In this document: piece after piece, positions 1 through 7,275 of the stretch | How positions within the stretch are numbered: position 1 is the first letter of the stretch | How the letters are laid out: every line of letters starts with the position of its first letter | Assembly: GCA_003157055.1 (NCBI GenBank) | Contig: PMIG01000195.1 | Coordinates: 2,632-9,909, forward strand | Source: Bacteroidales bacterium | GTDB taxonomy: Bacteria; Bacteroidota; Bacteroidia; Bacteroidales; VadinHA17 | Reading direction: 5' to 3' | DNA length: 7,278 bases | The notes under the pieces: model-generated | Seen by the model: the letters and a program-made list of their open reading frames with translations, nothing else | Database searches by the model: none | Told to the model about the DNA's origin: nothing | Position numbers and translations under genes: made by a program

Positions 1-1527
1 GGTTGTCTTGGCTCGGCGGTTCCTGAGCAGGCATGGAGAAGGAGACTGGAGATATTGAAGGAAATGGGTTGCAATGCCATCCGCACTTCTCATAACCCGC
101 CAGCTCCTGAGTTTCTTGATCTGTGCGATCAGATGGGATTTCTAGTTATGGATGAGGCATTTGATGAATGGGTTGAAGCAAAAGGCCAGGTACAATTCGG
201 ATACCATAAATATTTTGCAGAATGTTCACAGTCTGACCTGGTTTCAATGATCCATCGCGATAGGAACCATCCGTCGGTTGTAATCTGGAGCGCCGGAAAT
301 GAAGTTCCTGACCAGGTAGTAGATAACGGAAGTGAAGTACTCCGGAAATTGATTGAAACGTTTCACAAGGAAGATCCGACTCGTCCCGTTACCCAGGCAA
401 ATGACCGGATAGCAGCCGGCGACGGACCTGCAAAACTTCCTTTCCTCCAGATGCTGGATATAGTCGGCTATAATTATGTCGACCGCTGGTTTGAACGCAG
501 GGAGCTCTATTACAGCATCGACAGGCACGACCATCCTGACTGGAAAATGATCGGTACGGAAAATGGTTCCATTGGCGGAATGCGGGGTCAGTATTCTATC
601 GGTCCGCAACCATCAGGCAACTGGCCTTTCCGTTCAGGAAGCTACAAAACTAGTATGATCGAGGCTGAGGAATTATGGAAATTTACGTCAGTATATGATT
701 ATGTGATAGGTGATTTTATGTGGACCGGAATTGATTATCTTGGAGAAGCTTTCTGGCCCACAAGGAGCTCAAGCTCAGGGGTCATTGATCTATGCGGTTT
801 TCCAAAAGACGGGTATTATTTTTATCAGAGCCAGTGGACAAACAAGCCTATGGTTCATCTGTTGCCGCACTGGAACTGGTCTGGTCATGAGGGACAGGTT
901 ATTCCGGTGATTGCCTACACAAACTGTGACACTGTCGAGCTTTTTCTGAATGGAAGATCTTTTGGAGCAAAATCCTATGTTTTTCCCCAACAGGGACATT
1001 CAGGAGGATGGAACTCCTGGGCCCGCCCATATATAGCACCTACAACCTCCGACCTGCATCTCTCATGGGATGTGCCTTATGAACCTGGCATTCTGAAGGC
1101 TGTTGGCAGGAAAGATGGGAAAGTTGTTACTGAAATGGTGCAGACAACATCTAAGCCTTCAGCGATACGTTTGTCGGCAGACAGGAAGGAGATAAATGCG
1201 GATGCTCATGATATTGTCAATGTTAAAGTTGAAATAGTAGATGAAAACGGACTGGTTGTTCCCGATGCAAATAACCTGATTGAATTAAAAGTTGAAGGTG
1301 AGGGAGTTCTTATCGGCACTGACAACGGTAACCCGCAGGACAAAGCCCTCATGAAAAGCAGCAGGCGAAATGCTTTCAACGGGCTTGCGCTTGCAGTGAT
1401 CCAATCGACTGAAAAAAGCGGAAATATCAGGATAGCTGCTATCTCAGAAAAGCTTAAAGACGCCGTTTTGCAGGTCGTTTCTAACAAACCAGCGATTGCC
1501 GCAAATACCATTATTAACCTCCATTAG
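1..1527 (+). CDS. Glycoside hydrolase family 2 protein (beta-galactosidase-like), 5'-truncated by window edge
   Basis: This is the C-terminal part of a GH2 exo-glycosidase that removes terminal sugars from oligosaccharides, probably in the periplasm. The frame is open from nt 1 (GCLGSAVPEQAW...), so the ATG at nt 55 is internal and the N-terminal sugar-binding and Ig-like domains lie upstream of the window. Visible are the barrel motif IRTSHNPP, then DEAFDEW, then WSAGNE, whose Glu at codon 101 (nt 301-303) is the expected acid/base, and MIGTENGS, whose Glu at codon 187 (nt 559-561) is the likely nucleophile. FMWTGIDYLGE follows at the end of the barrel. A DUF4982-like beta domain comes next (about codons 285-380, with VELFLNGRSFG), then a C-terminal Ig-like domain (about 390-495, with IGTDNGNPQD). 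The GH2 call is secure; beta-galactosidase against another GH2 activity cannot be decided. It lies 58 bp before the next ORF on the same strand. Confidence 0.93.
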   Translation, partial: GCLGSAVPEQAWRRRLEILKEMGCNAIRTSHNPPAPEFLDLCDQMGFLVMDEAFDEWVEAKGQVQFGYHKYFAECSQSDLVSMIHRDRNHPSVVIWSAGNEVPDQVVDNGSEVLRKLIETFHKEDPTRPVTQANDRIAAGDGPAKLPFLQMLDIVGYNYVDRWFERRELYYSIDRHDHPDWKMIGTENGSIGGMRGQYSIGPQPSGNWPFRSGSYKTSMIEAEELWKFTSVYDYVIGDFMWTGIDYLGEAFWPTRSSSSGVIDLCGFPKDGYYFYQSQWTNKPMVHLLPHWNWSGHEGQVIPVIAYTNCDTVELFLNGRSFGAKSYVFPQQGHSGGWNSWARPYIAPTTSDLHLSWDVPYEPGILKAVGRKDGKVVTEMVQTTSKPSAIRLSADRKEINADAHDIVNVKVEIVDENGLVVPDANNLIELKVEGEGVLIGTDNGNPQDKALMKSSRRNAFNGLALAVIQSTEKSGNIRIAAISEKLKDAVLQVVSNKPAIAANTIINLH

Positions 1528-1546
1528 ATTAACTTGTAATTAATCT
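1526..1546 (+). terminator. Weak AT-rich hairpin after the GH2 gene
   Basis: AGATTAA (1526-1532) can pair with TTAATCT (1540-1546) around a 7-nt loop, and a T-rich run (TTCTTCTTC) follows. The stem is 7 bp and AT-rich, so it would be a weak intrinsic terminator at best. It overlaps the last bases of the GH2 stop codon. Confidence 0.3.
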
Positions 1547-1585
1547 TCTTCTTCAAAAACCATCAGAAAATCAATAATAATCCTA

Positions 1586-2275
1586 TTGATGATTTCAGAA
1601 AAAAATTCATTTAAAATTAACAGGATAAGGAATACTGTACTCGTTATGTTCTGCTTATTGGTACTAAGCGTGATTGCAATACCGCTCAACGTCCAGCCTG
1701 CAGGTAAATATGAAAATGGCATAACTCCCTTAGGTCTCTACATCACACAATTTGTAAGGTTTGGAGGCCAGGATAATTTACTCGCTGTGAAGGTGGACAA
1801 CAGCCCTGATTACAAGGAAGAAGATACTGGCACACCCTTCCTGCGGAACTCAAAAGATTTTAACCCGAATTTTGGAGGACTGAACCGTAATGCCAGGCTG
1901 ATAGTGACAGCTAAAATTTATCAGACCCTGCCTCTCTACAACAATCTTAAGACCAGCGGCGTATATGTTTATCCGGAAAATATTGATCTGAGGAGTAAAA
2001 GTGCTGAGGTTAAAGTGGAAGCCGAAGTTGTTAATGAGACAGGCAATTATGCATCAATAACCCTTTTAGCATTCGTGATGGACAATGACAGTGTCGTATT
2101 GGCCAAACTTGATGGCAACACATCCGACCTGATCGCTGGTCAGACAGAAATTTTCACTGCCTCGCGTAAAGGACTCAAAAGTGCGGGTCTGAAGATTGAA
2201 TCAAATGCTGTTGAGGTTGCTGACGGTCTTATACCTGCTATGCCGCGAACAATGCCTGGTCTTAAAATTAATTAA
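1586..2275 (+). CDS. Barrel-less GH2 derivative: signal peptide, sugar-binding fragment, Ig-like domain, C-terminal tail
   Basis: This 229-aa ORF opens with TTG at 1586; the adjacent ATG at 1589 is the more likely start. Residues 17-34 form a hydrophobic Sec signal-peptide core after a basic stretch. From about residue 36 (QPAGKYENGITPLG) it resembles the second half of a GH2 N-terminal sugar-binding domain: LLAVKVDNS, DYKEEDTGTPF and a GGLNRNARL segment. An Ig-like domain begins at SGVYVYPENIDL (about 122-134). Full-length relatives of about 800-900 aa have some 100 more residues before this part and a catalytic barrel after it; both are absent. Residues 193-207 (SRKGLKSAGLKIESN) instead resemble the last strands of the upstream GH2 (SEKLKDAVLQVVSN, nt 1444-1485), so the frame seems to jump from Ig-like domain to C-terminus. 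No catalytic Glu motif exists, so hydrolase activity is not expected. It is a pseudogene-like remnant, a binding protein or an assembly deletion. Its stop overlaps the next possible start (TAATG). Confidence 0.7.
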   Translation: MMISEKNSFKINRIRNTVLVMFCLLVLSVIAIPLNVQPAGKYENGITPLGLYITQFVRFGGQDNLLAVKVDNSPDYKEEDTGTPFLRNSKDFNPNFGGLNRNARLIVTAKIYQTLPLYNNLKTSGVYVYPENIDLRSKSAEVKVEAEVVNETGNYASITLLAFVMDNDSVVLAKLDGNTSDLIAGQTEIFTASRKGLKSAGLKIESNAVEVADGLIPAMPRTMPGLKIN

Positions 2276-3924
2276 TGATAATATTTAATAGTATGAAAAG
2301 AAATCTGATTGAGATCCGTATTAGAGCTGTATGGCTGTTTATGATTTTGGCATCAGCCGGAAACCTATGTGGACAGACCGGCAGTGGAACTATGCCGCAG
2401 ATTGTAAGTAAAGATGGCCATCATGCACTTCTTATAGACGGGAAGCCTTTCTTTATGCTTGGCGGCCAGGCCCATAACTCGAGCGGCTGGCCGGGAATGC
2501 TGCCAAAAGTATGGTCGGCTATTGAAGCAATGCATGCCAACACCCTCGAAGTGCCAATTTACTGGGAACAGATCGAGGCACAACAGGGGAAGTTCGATTT
2601 TTCACTGGTGGACACCTTGTTGAAGCAGGGGCGTGAATATAAGGTGCATCTTGTACTTTTATGGTTCGCGACATGGAAAAACGGGAGTAGTCACTATATG
2701 CCTGAATGGATGAAGCGCGAACCTTCGAAGTATCCCAACATAACTGGCAAAAACGGACAACCTGTTGATTCACCTTCACCGCATACACAGGCCGCAATGG
2801 AAGCTGATGCAAAAGCCTTCGCCGCAGTGATGGGATATTTGAAGAAGGCTGATCAGCAGCATACAGTGATCATGGTTCAGGTAGAAAATGAACCCGGTGC
2901 CTGGGGAAGTGTCAGGGATTATTCAGCAAATGCACAAAAACTTTTTGAGGGCCCTGTGCCGGCAGAGATGCTTAAGCCCGAAGTGCTCAAAGCCCTGAAT
3001 AAGCCAGTTGCCGTCAAAGGAAGCTGGAAGGAGGTATTCGGAGATGATGCAGATGAATATTTCCACGCATGGTCCGTAGCACTTTACATTGGATATGTAG
3101 CGGCAGCAGGTAAAGCCATCTATCCTTTGCCGTTATATGTAAACGCTTCATTGCGTGATCCATTAAGTAACCCGCCTGCATCTACGTATGAGAGCGGTGG
3201 TGCAACGGACAACGTAATCCCCATCTGGAAGGCAGCCGCACCCGCAGTCGACTTGCTTGCCCCAGATATATATCTGTCAGGCAGCGACAAGATACTGAAA
3301 GTGATTGAACTGTACGACCGGCCCGATAACCCCTTGTTCATTCCGGAAACAGGTTCCACTGCAGAATATGCAAAATTCATTTATGAAGTGCTGGCACGCG
3401 GTGGAATTGGTTTTTCACCCTTCGGGATTGACGACAATGGGCAGGGTGCTCCGGAGGCTGAAACAGAGGAACGACTTGAACCGGTTGCAATTGAGTATGC
3501 TATGGCCGGCCCAATGATGAGGGAGCTGGCAAAATGGGGATTTGAAGGAAAGATCAGAGCAGTTGAGGAACGTGAAGATCATGCTGCGCAGACTATCGAT
3601 CTGGGCTCATGGCAGGCCACCGTATCGTTCGGCGCTCCGGGACGGCGCACCGAACAGGCAAATTCCCATCCAATTGGCAAAGCCATGATAGTGCAACTTG
3701 GCGAAAATGAGTTTTTCCTTATAGGCACACTTTGCCATTTCACCTTTAAGCCTCTTGGGACAAACGAGGGAAAGGCATGGCAATACCTTAAAGTGGAAGA
3801 AGGGCGTTTTGAAAACGGAGTTTTCAAGCTTTTACGTATACGAAATGGTGATGAAACAGATTGGGGAGGACCGCAAATCGGTGCAATCCCTTCGATACTG
3901 CATACCACTCTTATTACACGATGA
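2275..3924 (+). CDS. GH35 family beta-galactosidase-like enzyme with DUF5597-type C-terminal domain, secreted
   Basis: This is a predicted exported glycosidase, most likely releasing terminal beta-galactose (or a related sugar such as arabinose) from plant-type oligosaccharides. The ATG at 2275 overlaps the previous stop by one base. The ATG at 2293 gives a cleaner signal peptide (MKRN, basic, then AVWLFMILASAG, ending near CGQ) and is probably the true start. A (beta/alpha)8 domain spans about residues 40-385: GKPFFMLGGQAHNSSGWP, then NTLEVPIYWEQIEAQQGKFDF, as in clan GH-A GH35 proteins. MVQVENEPGAWG contains the expected acid/base Glu206; FIPETGS contains the likely nucleophile Glu358 (both numbered from 2275). 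Residues about 395-549 match the DUF5597-type beta domain seen in GH35 proteins of Caulobacter and Cellvibrio, the latter tied to xyloglucan. At 549 aa it is full length for this subgroup. Substrate is uncertain; family assignment is firm. Confidence 0.9.
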   Translation: MIIFNSMKRNLIEIRIRAVWLFMILASAGNLCGQTGSGTMPQIVSKDGHHALLIDGKPFFMLGGQAHNSSGWPGMLPKVWSAIEAMHANTLEVPIYWEQIEAQQGKFDFSLVDTLLKQGREYKVHLVLLWFATWKNGSSHYMPEWMKREPSKYPNITGKNGQPVDSPSPHTQAAMEADAKAFAAVMGYLKKADQQHTVIMVQVENEPGAWGSVRDYSANAQKLFEGPVPAEMLKPEVLKALNKPVAVKGSWKEVFGDDADEYFHAWSVALYIGYVAAAGKAIYPLPLYVNASLRDPLSNPPASTYESGGATDNVIPIWKAAAPAVDLLAPDIYLSGSDKILKVIELYDRPDNPLFIPETGSTAEYAKFIYEVLARGGIGFSPFGIDDNGQGAPEAETEERLEPVAIEYAMAGPMMRELAKWGFEGKIRAVEEREDHAAQTIDLGSWQATVSFGAPGRRTEQANSHPIGKAMIVQLGENEFFLIGTLCHFTFKPLGTNEGKAWQYLKVEEGRFENGVFKLLRIRNGDETDWGGPQIGAIPSILHTTLITR

Positions 3925-4001
3925 ATAAGATTTCAGTAATTATGACACTGACGATTAATTAGCATATAAGCATTATGGAATAATAATTAATTCAGCTCCC
4001 G

Positions 4002-4226
4002 ATGAGTACATTCATTCCGGGTCCTGTCATCGTAGCAATCGATCGGCATGACGAAGGCAGATTTGAAGGCAGGATATGGGTGCCGCGCCGCCATCTTAAT
4101 GGCGATGATATTATGCTCGATTACGACCTTGCAAAGAAAGCGTTGGAAAACAAGACCGGCACAGGTTTGAGGTTCGGCAGTTCGAACGAGTTCGTTCAGC
4201 TTGTGAAGCTGTACCGTTACGAATAG
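4002..4226 (+). CDS. Orphan C-terminal fragment of a DUF5597/GH35-type protein (probable gene remnant)
   Basis: The 74-aa product has no signal peptide, no catalytic motif and no obvious complete domain. Its core EGRFEGRIWVPRRHLNGDD resembles the end of the preceding GH35 protein (EGRFENG, then RNGDE). It also carries the DIMLDYDL, GTGLRF and VKLYRYE pattern that, from memory, closes other DUF5597-containing GH35 enzymes. It therefore looks like the last ~70 residues of a second, different GH35 paralogue whose first ~470 residues are gone. The frame has a stop (TAA at 3981) seven codons before the ATG, so nothing of the body remains in frame, and the 77-bp gap to the upstream gene shows no further homology. 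A translated small protein cannot be excluded, but a relic left by deletion is likelier. Codon use does not look foreign. Confidence 0.6.
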   Translation: MSTFIPGPVIVAIDRHDEGRFEGRIWVPRRHLNGDDIMLDYDLAKKALENKTGTGLRFGSSNEFVQLVKLYRYE

Positions 4227-4244
4227 GGCGGAAATATTCCGGCC
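4226..4244. terminator. Small hairpin between convergent genes
   Basis: CGGAA (4229-4233) pairs with TTCCG (4237-4241) around a 3-nt loop, and two further G-C pairs lie outside one G-G mismatch (4226-4227 with 4243-4244). It sits exactly between the ends of the plus-strand glycosidase block and the minus-strand SDR gene, where a bidirectional terminator would be expected. There is no clear T tract on either side, so the call is tentative. Confidence 0.3.
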
Positions 4245-4259
4245 GACAGTTACTTACTA

Positions 4260-5066
4260 TTAGATCTTGTAATGATCTGCTAATATTGATGTAAACAGTT
4301 TTCCCGGGAGAATATATTTCAGAACCACTGCCAGCTTCTGCTCAAATGTTGAAATAATATAACGCTGGTGAGGGTTTTTACATTCGACGATCTTGATAAG
4401 CTTTTTTGCGAGAACATCCGGCTGCCAGCCGTTGCCTTCATCCTTCTCGATAACTGCAAGCGTTGTTGCATATTGCTCCTTATATGGATCATCCTGGCCG
4501 GTCGGGGCAAGGTAATTCCTTCTGTTGGCAGAATTGTTGGTATGAAAATCACCGGGATTGATCAGCACAACTTTAATATTAAACTGCTTCACTTCCATTC
4601 TAAGGGCTTCGCTGAACCCCTCAATAGCGAATTTGGCAGCTGAATAAAACCCCTGTAATGGCAATCCCATTAATCCTCCGATAGAGCTGAAATTAATTAT
4701 TGTTCCGCCACCCTGCTTACGCATAACCGGAAGGACTGCCTTGGTAAGGATTGCAGTTCCAAGCAGGTTTGTATCCATCTGAAGCTTGATATTTTCAACA
4801 GGAGAGGTCTCTATTGGTCCGCCTGTATGCATACCGGCATTGTTAATGAGGACATCTATCCGACCCTCTTTTCCAATAACCGCTTTAACTGCATTTTCAA
4901 TTGAAGCCGGATCCATAAGATCCATTCTCAGGACATTTACCTTTTCACTTGCCTTGCAATCTTTTCTTACAGTTCCATAAACTGTATGACCGGCATTTGC
5001 AAGAAGCTCAGAACTCTCTTTTCCGAACCCGGTCGAAATGCCTGATATCAGAATAACTTTTCCCAT
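4260..5066 (-). CDS. Short-chain dehydrogenase/reductase (classical SDR)
   Basis: This is a 268-aa NAD(P)-dependent oxidoreductase with one Rossmann fold, expected in the cytoplasm or loosely at the membrane. The cofactor loop is SGISTGFG (8-15), a variant of TGxxxGxG with Ser for Thr. Arg34 after strand 2 suggests NADP(H) preference, and Asp49 (MDL) is the usual adenine-contacting residue. NNAG is at 75-78; the catalytic set is Asn100, Ser128, Tyr141 and Lys145 (YSAAK). Strand 6 ends in NPGDFHT. The C-terminal ~70 residues hold a hydrophobic stretch (about VVLKYILPGKLFTSIL) of the kind found in lipid- and steroid-acting SDRs. Start is ATG at 5066. It lies 149 bp downstream of the serine palmitoyltransferase gene on the same strand, so a role as 3-ketosphinganine reductase is an attractive inference, but a repeat separates the two and co-transcription is not shown. 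SDR membership is certain; substrate is not. Confidence 0.9.
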   Translation of the reverse strand: MGKVILISGISTGFGKESSELLANAGHTVYGTVRKDCKASEKVNVLRMDLMDPASIENAVKAVIGKEGRIDVLINNAGMHTGGPIETSPVENIKLQMDTNLLGTAILTKAVLPVMRKQGGGTIINFSSIGGLMGLPLQGFYSAAKFAIEGFSEALRMEVKQFNIKVVLINPGDFHTNNSANRRNYLAPTGQDDPYKEQYATTLAVIEKDEGNGWQPDVLAKKLIKIVECKNPHQRYIISTFEQKLAVVLKYILPGKLFTSILADHYKI

Positions 5067-5117
5067 AATGATTGTGTTAATTTAAATTATGATAGAGAAT
5101 TTTATAATTATTAATTA

Positions 5118-5209
5118 TTCCTTTGTGTTCTTCGCGTATACTTTGTGACCTTAGTGGTTAAGAAAAAAAGCGTTTAACCTCAAAGAGCACTAAGGGTTTC
5201 ACAAAGGAA
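5118..5209. repeat. Imperfect inverted repeat built from CTTTGTG-like heptads
   Basis: The outer arms TTCCTTTGTG (5118-5127) and CACAAAGGAA (5200-5209) are perfect 10-bp complements. Further in, CCTTAGTG and GGTTAA on the left have matching complements on the right (CACTAAGG and TTAACC), with an A-rich centre near 5161-5170. Each arm carries three heptads: left CTTTGTG 5121, CTTTGTG 5141, CTTAGTG 5150; right (minus strand) CTTTGTG 5206-5200, CTTAGTG 5194-5188, CTTTGAG 5185-5179. From memory, CTTTGTG/GTTAA inverted repeats of this look are scattered in intergenic regions of many Bacteroidota and some Deltaproteobacteria. It begins 7 bp after the spt stop, so a transcript from spt into the SDR gene would fold here; a terminator, attenuator or mRNA-stabilising role are all possible. 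Confidence 0.72.
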
Positions 5210-5215
5210 CTTAAA

Positions 5216-6415
<1,200 letters not shown>

Positions 6416-6426
6416 TTAGTGACGGG

Positions 6427-6455
6427 CAAATATATAAAAATTAATATTTTTCAAA
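6427..6455 (-). promoter_or_regulatory. Candidate Bacteroidota-type promoter for spt
   Basis: Read on the minus strand, TTTG (6455-6452), 17 bp, then TATATTTG (6434-6427) fits the phylum's -33 TTTG / -7 TAnnTTTG pattern, with all fixed positions of the -7 box matching. Spacing is at the short end of the known range. Transcription would begin near 6420, giving a leader of under 20 nt before the TTG start at 6403. Confidence 0.5.
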
Positions 6456-6458
6456 TAC

Positions 6459-6490
6459 TTGTCAGGTACATTAATAATAATGTATATTTA
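6459..6490 (+). promoter_or_regulatory. Candidate promoter for the 5-alpha-reductase-like gene
   Basis: TTG (6459-6461), 21 bp, then TATATTTA (6483-6490) matches the Bacteroidota -33/-7 pattern except for the last base of the -7 box. It would leave a leader of about 30 nt before the ATG at 6526. Its -33 element is only 3 bp from that of the opposing spt promoter, so the two would share one short control region. Confidence 0.35.
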
Positions 6491-6525
6491 TCAATAAAGA
6501 GTCAGAACGCTTAATAGACGGGCAT

Positions 6526-7275
6526 ATGATAGATTTTTATAATTATTCTATAATCCTGATTTTTAGTTTTGCTATTATAGTTTTTGTGCTTCTTTTCTTC
6601 ATTTCAGCTCCTTATGGCAAGTTTTTAAGGAAGGGATGGGGAAAAACAATAAAGTCAAAGTGGGCCTGGCTTCTGATGGAGGCTCCTTCGCCATTGCTGA
6701 TGGCCTTTTTTTTCGTTGTTTCTAAGCAGAAAAACATTCCCCAGATGGTTTTTTTAATCTGCTGGCTGTTACATTATATTCACAGGACTTTCATCTATCC
6801 CTTCCGCCAGTCAGGGAGAGATAAGGCATATCCGGTTATACTGGTCGCAATGGCTTTTTTGTTTAATTGTATGAACGGACTGGCAAATGGATACGGAGTT
6901 TTCATTCTCCGGCATTATGAGAATTCGTGGCTTCTGTCATGGCAGCTTATTACGGGAGTAATCTTATTTATTGCTGGATTTTATATTAATAAAACCGCCG
7001 ATGAAAAGCTGAGAAAATTACGTGCCGGCAGTCCTGAAGAATACGTAATCCCTCAAGGGTGGCTATTCCGTTTCATTTCATCTCCTCATTATTCTGGCGA
7101 AATTATTGAATGGGGAGGATGGGCCCTGGCAACATGGTCGATGCCCGGACTGGCTTTCTTTATTTTTACTTTTGCCAATTTGTTTCCGCGGGCAATAGCA
7201 TCGCATAAATGGTACAGGTCATATTTCCCAGGGTATCCAGAAAAAAGAAAAGCGATTATTCCTTTTGTTATTTAA
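6526..7275 (+). CDS. Steroid 5-alpha-reductase family membrane protein (3-oxo-5-alpha-steroid 4-dehydrogenase-like)
   Basis: This 249-aa integral membrane protein belongs to the Steroid_dh family, whose members use NADPH to reduce a C=C bond conjugated to a carbonyl in steroids, polyprenals or enoyl-CoA lipids. Several hydrophobic segments are visible, at about residues 7-27, 47-64, 72-84, 100-125, 135-153 and 197-216. Family motifs are the HRTFIYPFR...GRDKAYP region followed by FNCMNG, then SPHYSGE (186-192) for the usual SPNYxGE, and a C-terminal NLFPRAIASHKWY / FPGYPEKRKAIIPF block (H227, W229, Y230), which forms part of the NADPH/active site in the family. The length is close to animal SRD5A1 (259 aa), and the FNCMNG region looks more like SRD5A1/2 than like the enoyl-CoA reductase TECR. 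The start at ATG 6526 gives an N-terminal hydrophobic helix. It diverges from spt with 122 bp between them. Native substrate is unknown. Confidence 0.88.
   Translation: MIDFYNYSIILIFSFAIIVFVLLFFISAPYGKFLRKGWGKTIKSKWAWLLMEAPSPLLMAFFFVVSKQKNIPQMVFLICWLLHYIHRTFIYPFRQSGRDKAYPVILVAMAFLFNCMNGLANGYGVFILRHYENSWLLSWQLITGVILFIAGFYINKTADEKLRKLRAGSPEEYVIPQGWLFRFISSPHYSGEIIEWGGWALATWSMPGLAFFIFTFANLFPRAIASHKWYRSYFPGYPEKRKAIIPFVI

Noticed and set aside
244..1511. Open frames of 60-121 codons on the minus strand opposite the first GH2 gene
   Set aside because: They lie wholly inside a clearly coding GH2 frame with conserved motifs, have no recognisable domains, and arise from the codon pattern of the real gene.
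3120..3908. Open frames on both strands inside the GH35 gene
   Set aside because: They are fully contained in a gene with a recognised catalytic domain; compositions are Ser/Pro/Arg rich as in typical frame shadows, with no motif or start context.
3954..3991. ATTAATT ... AATTAAT inverted repeat between the GH35 gene and the small ORF
   Set aside because: The 7-bp arms are purely A/T with a 24-nt loop in very AT-rich DNA; this is expected by chance and would not form a stable hairpin.
4319..4980. Open frames overlapping the SDR gene, including two on the plus strand
   Set aside because: The SDR frame is continuous with every expected motif; the overlapping frames have none and no promoter or family similarity.
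5067..5117. Possible separate promoter directly upstream of the SDR gene
   Set aside because: I found no TAnnTTTG-like element on the minus strand in this AT-rich stretch, so no promoter is called; the gene may be read from spt or use a different signal.
5118..5209. CRISPR-like or transposon-end interpretation of the CTTTGTG repeats
   Set aside because: The heptads are too short and irregularly spaced for a CRISPR array, and there is no transposase or clear target-site duplication nearby. An interspersed intergenic palindrome is the simpler reading.
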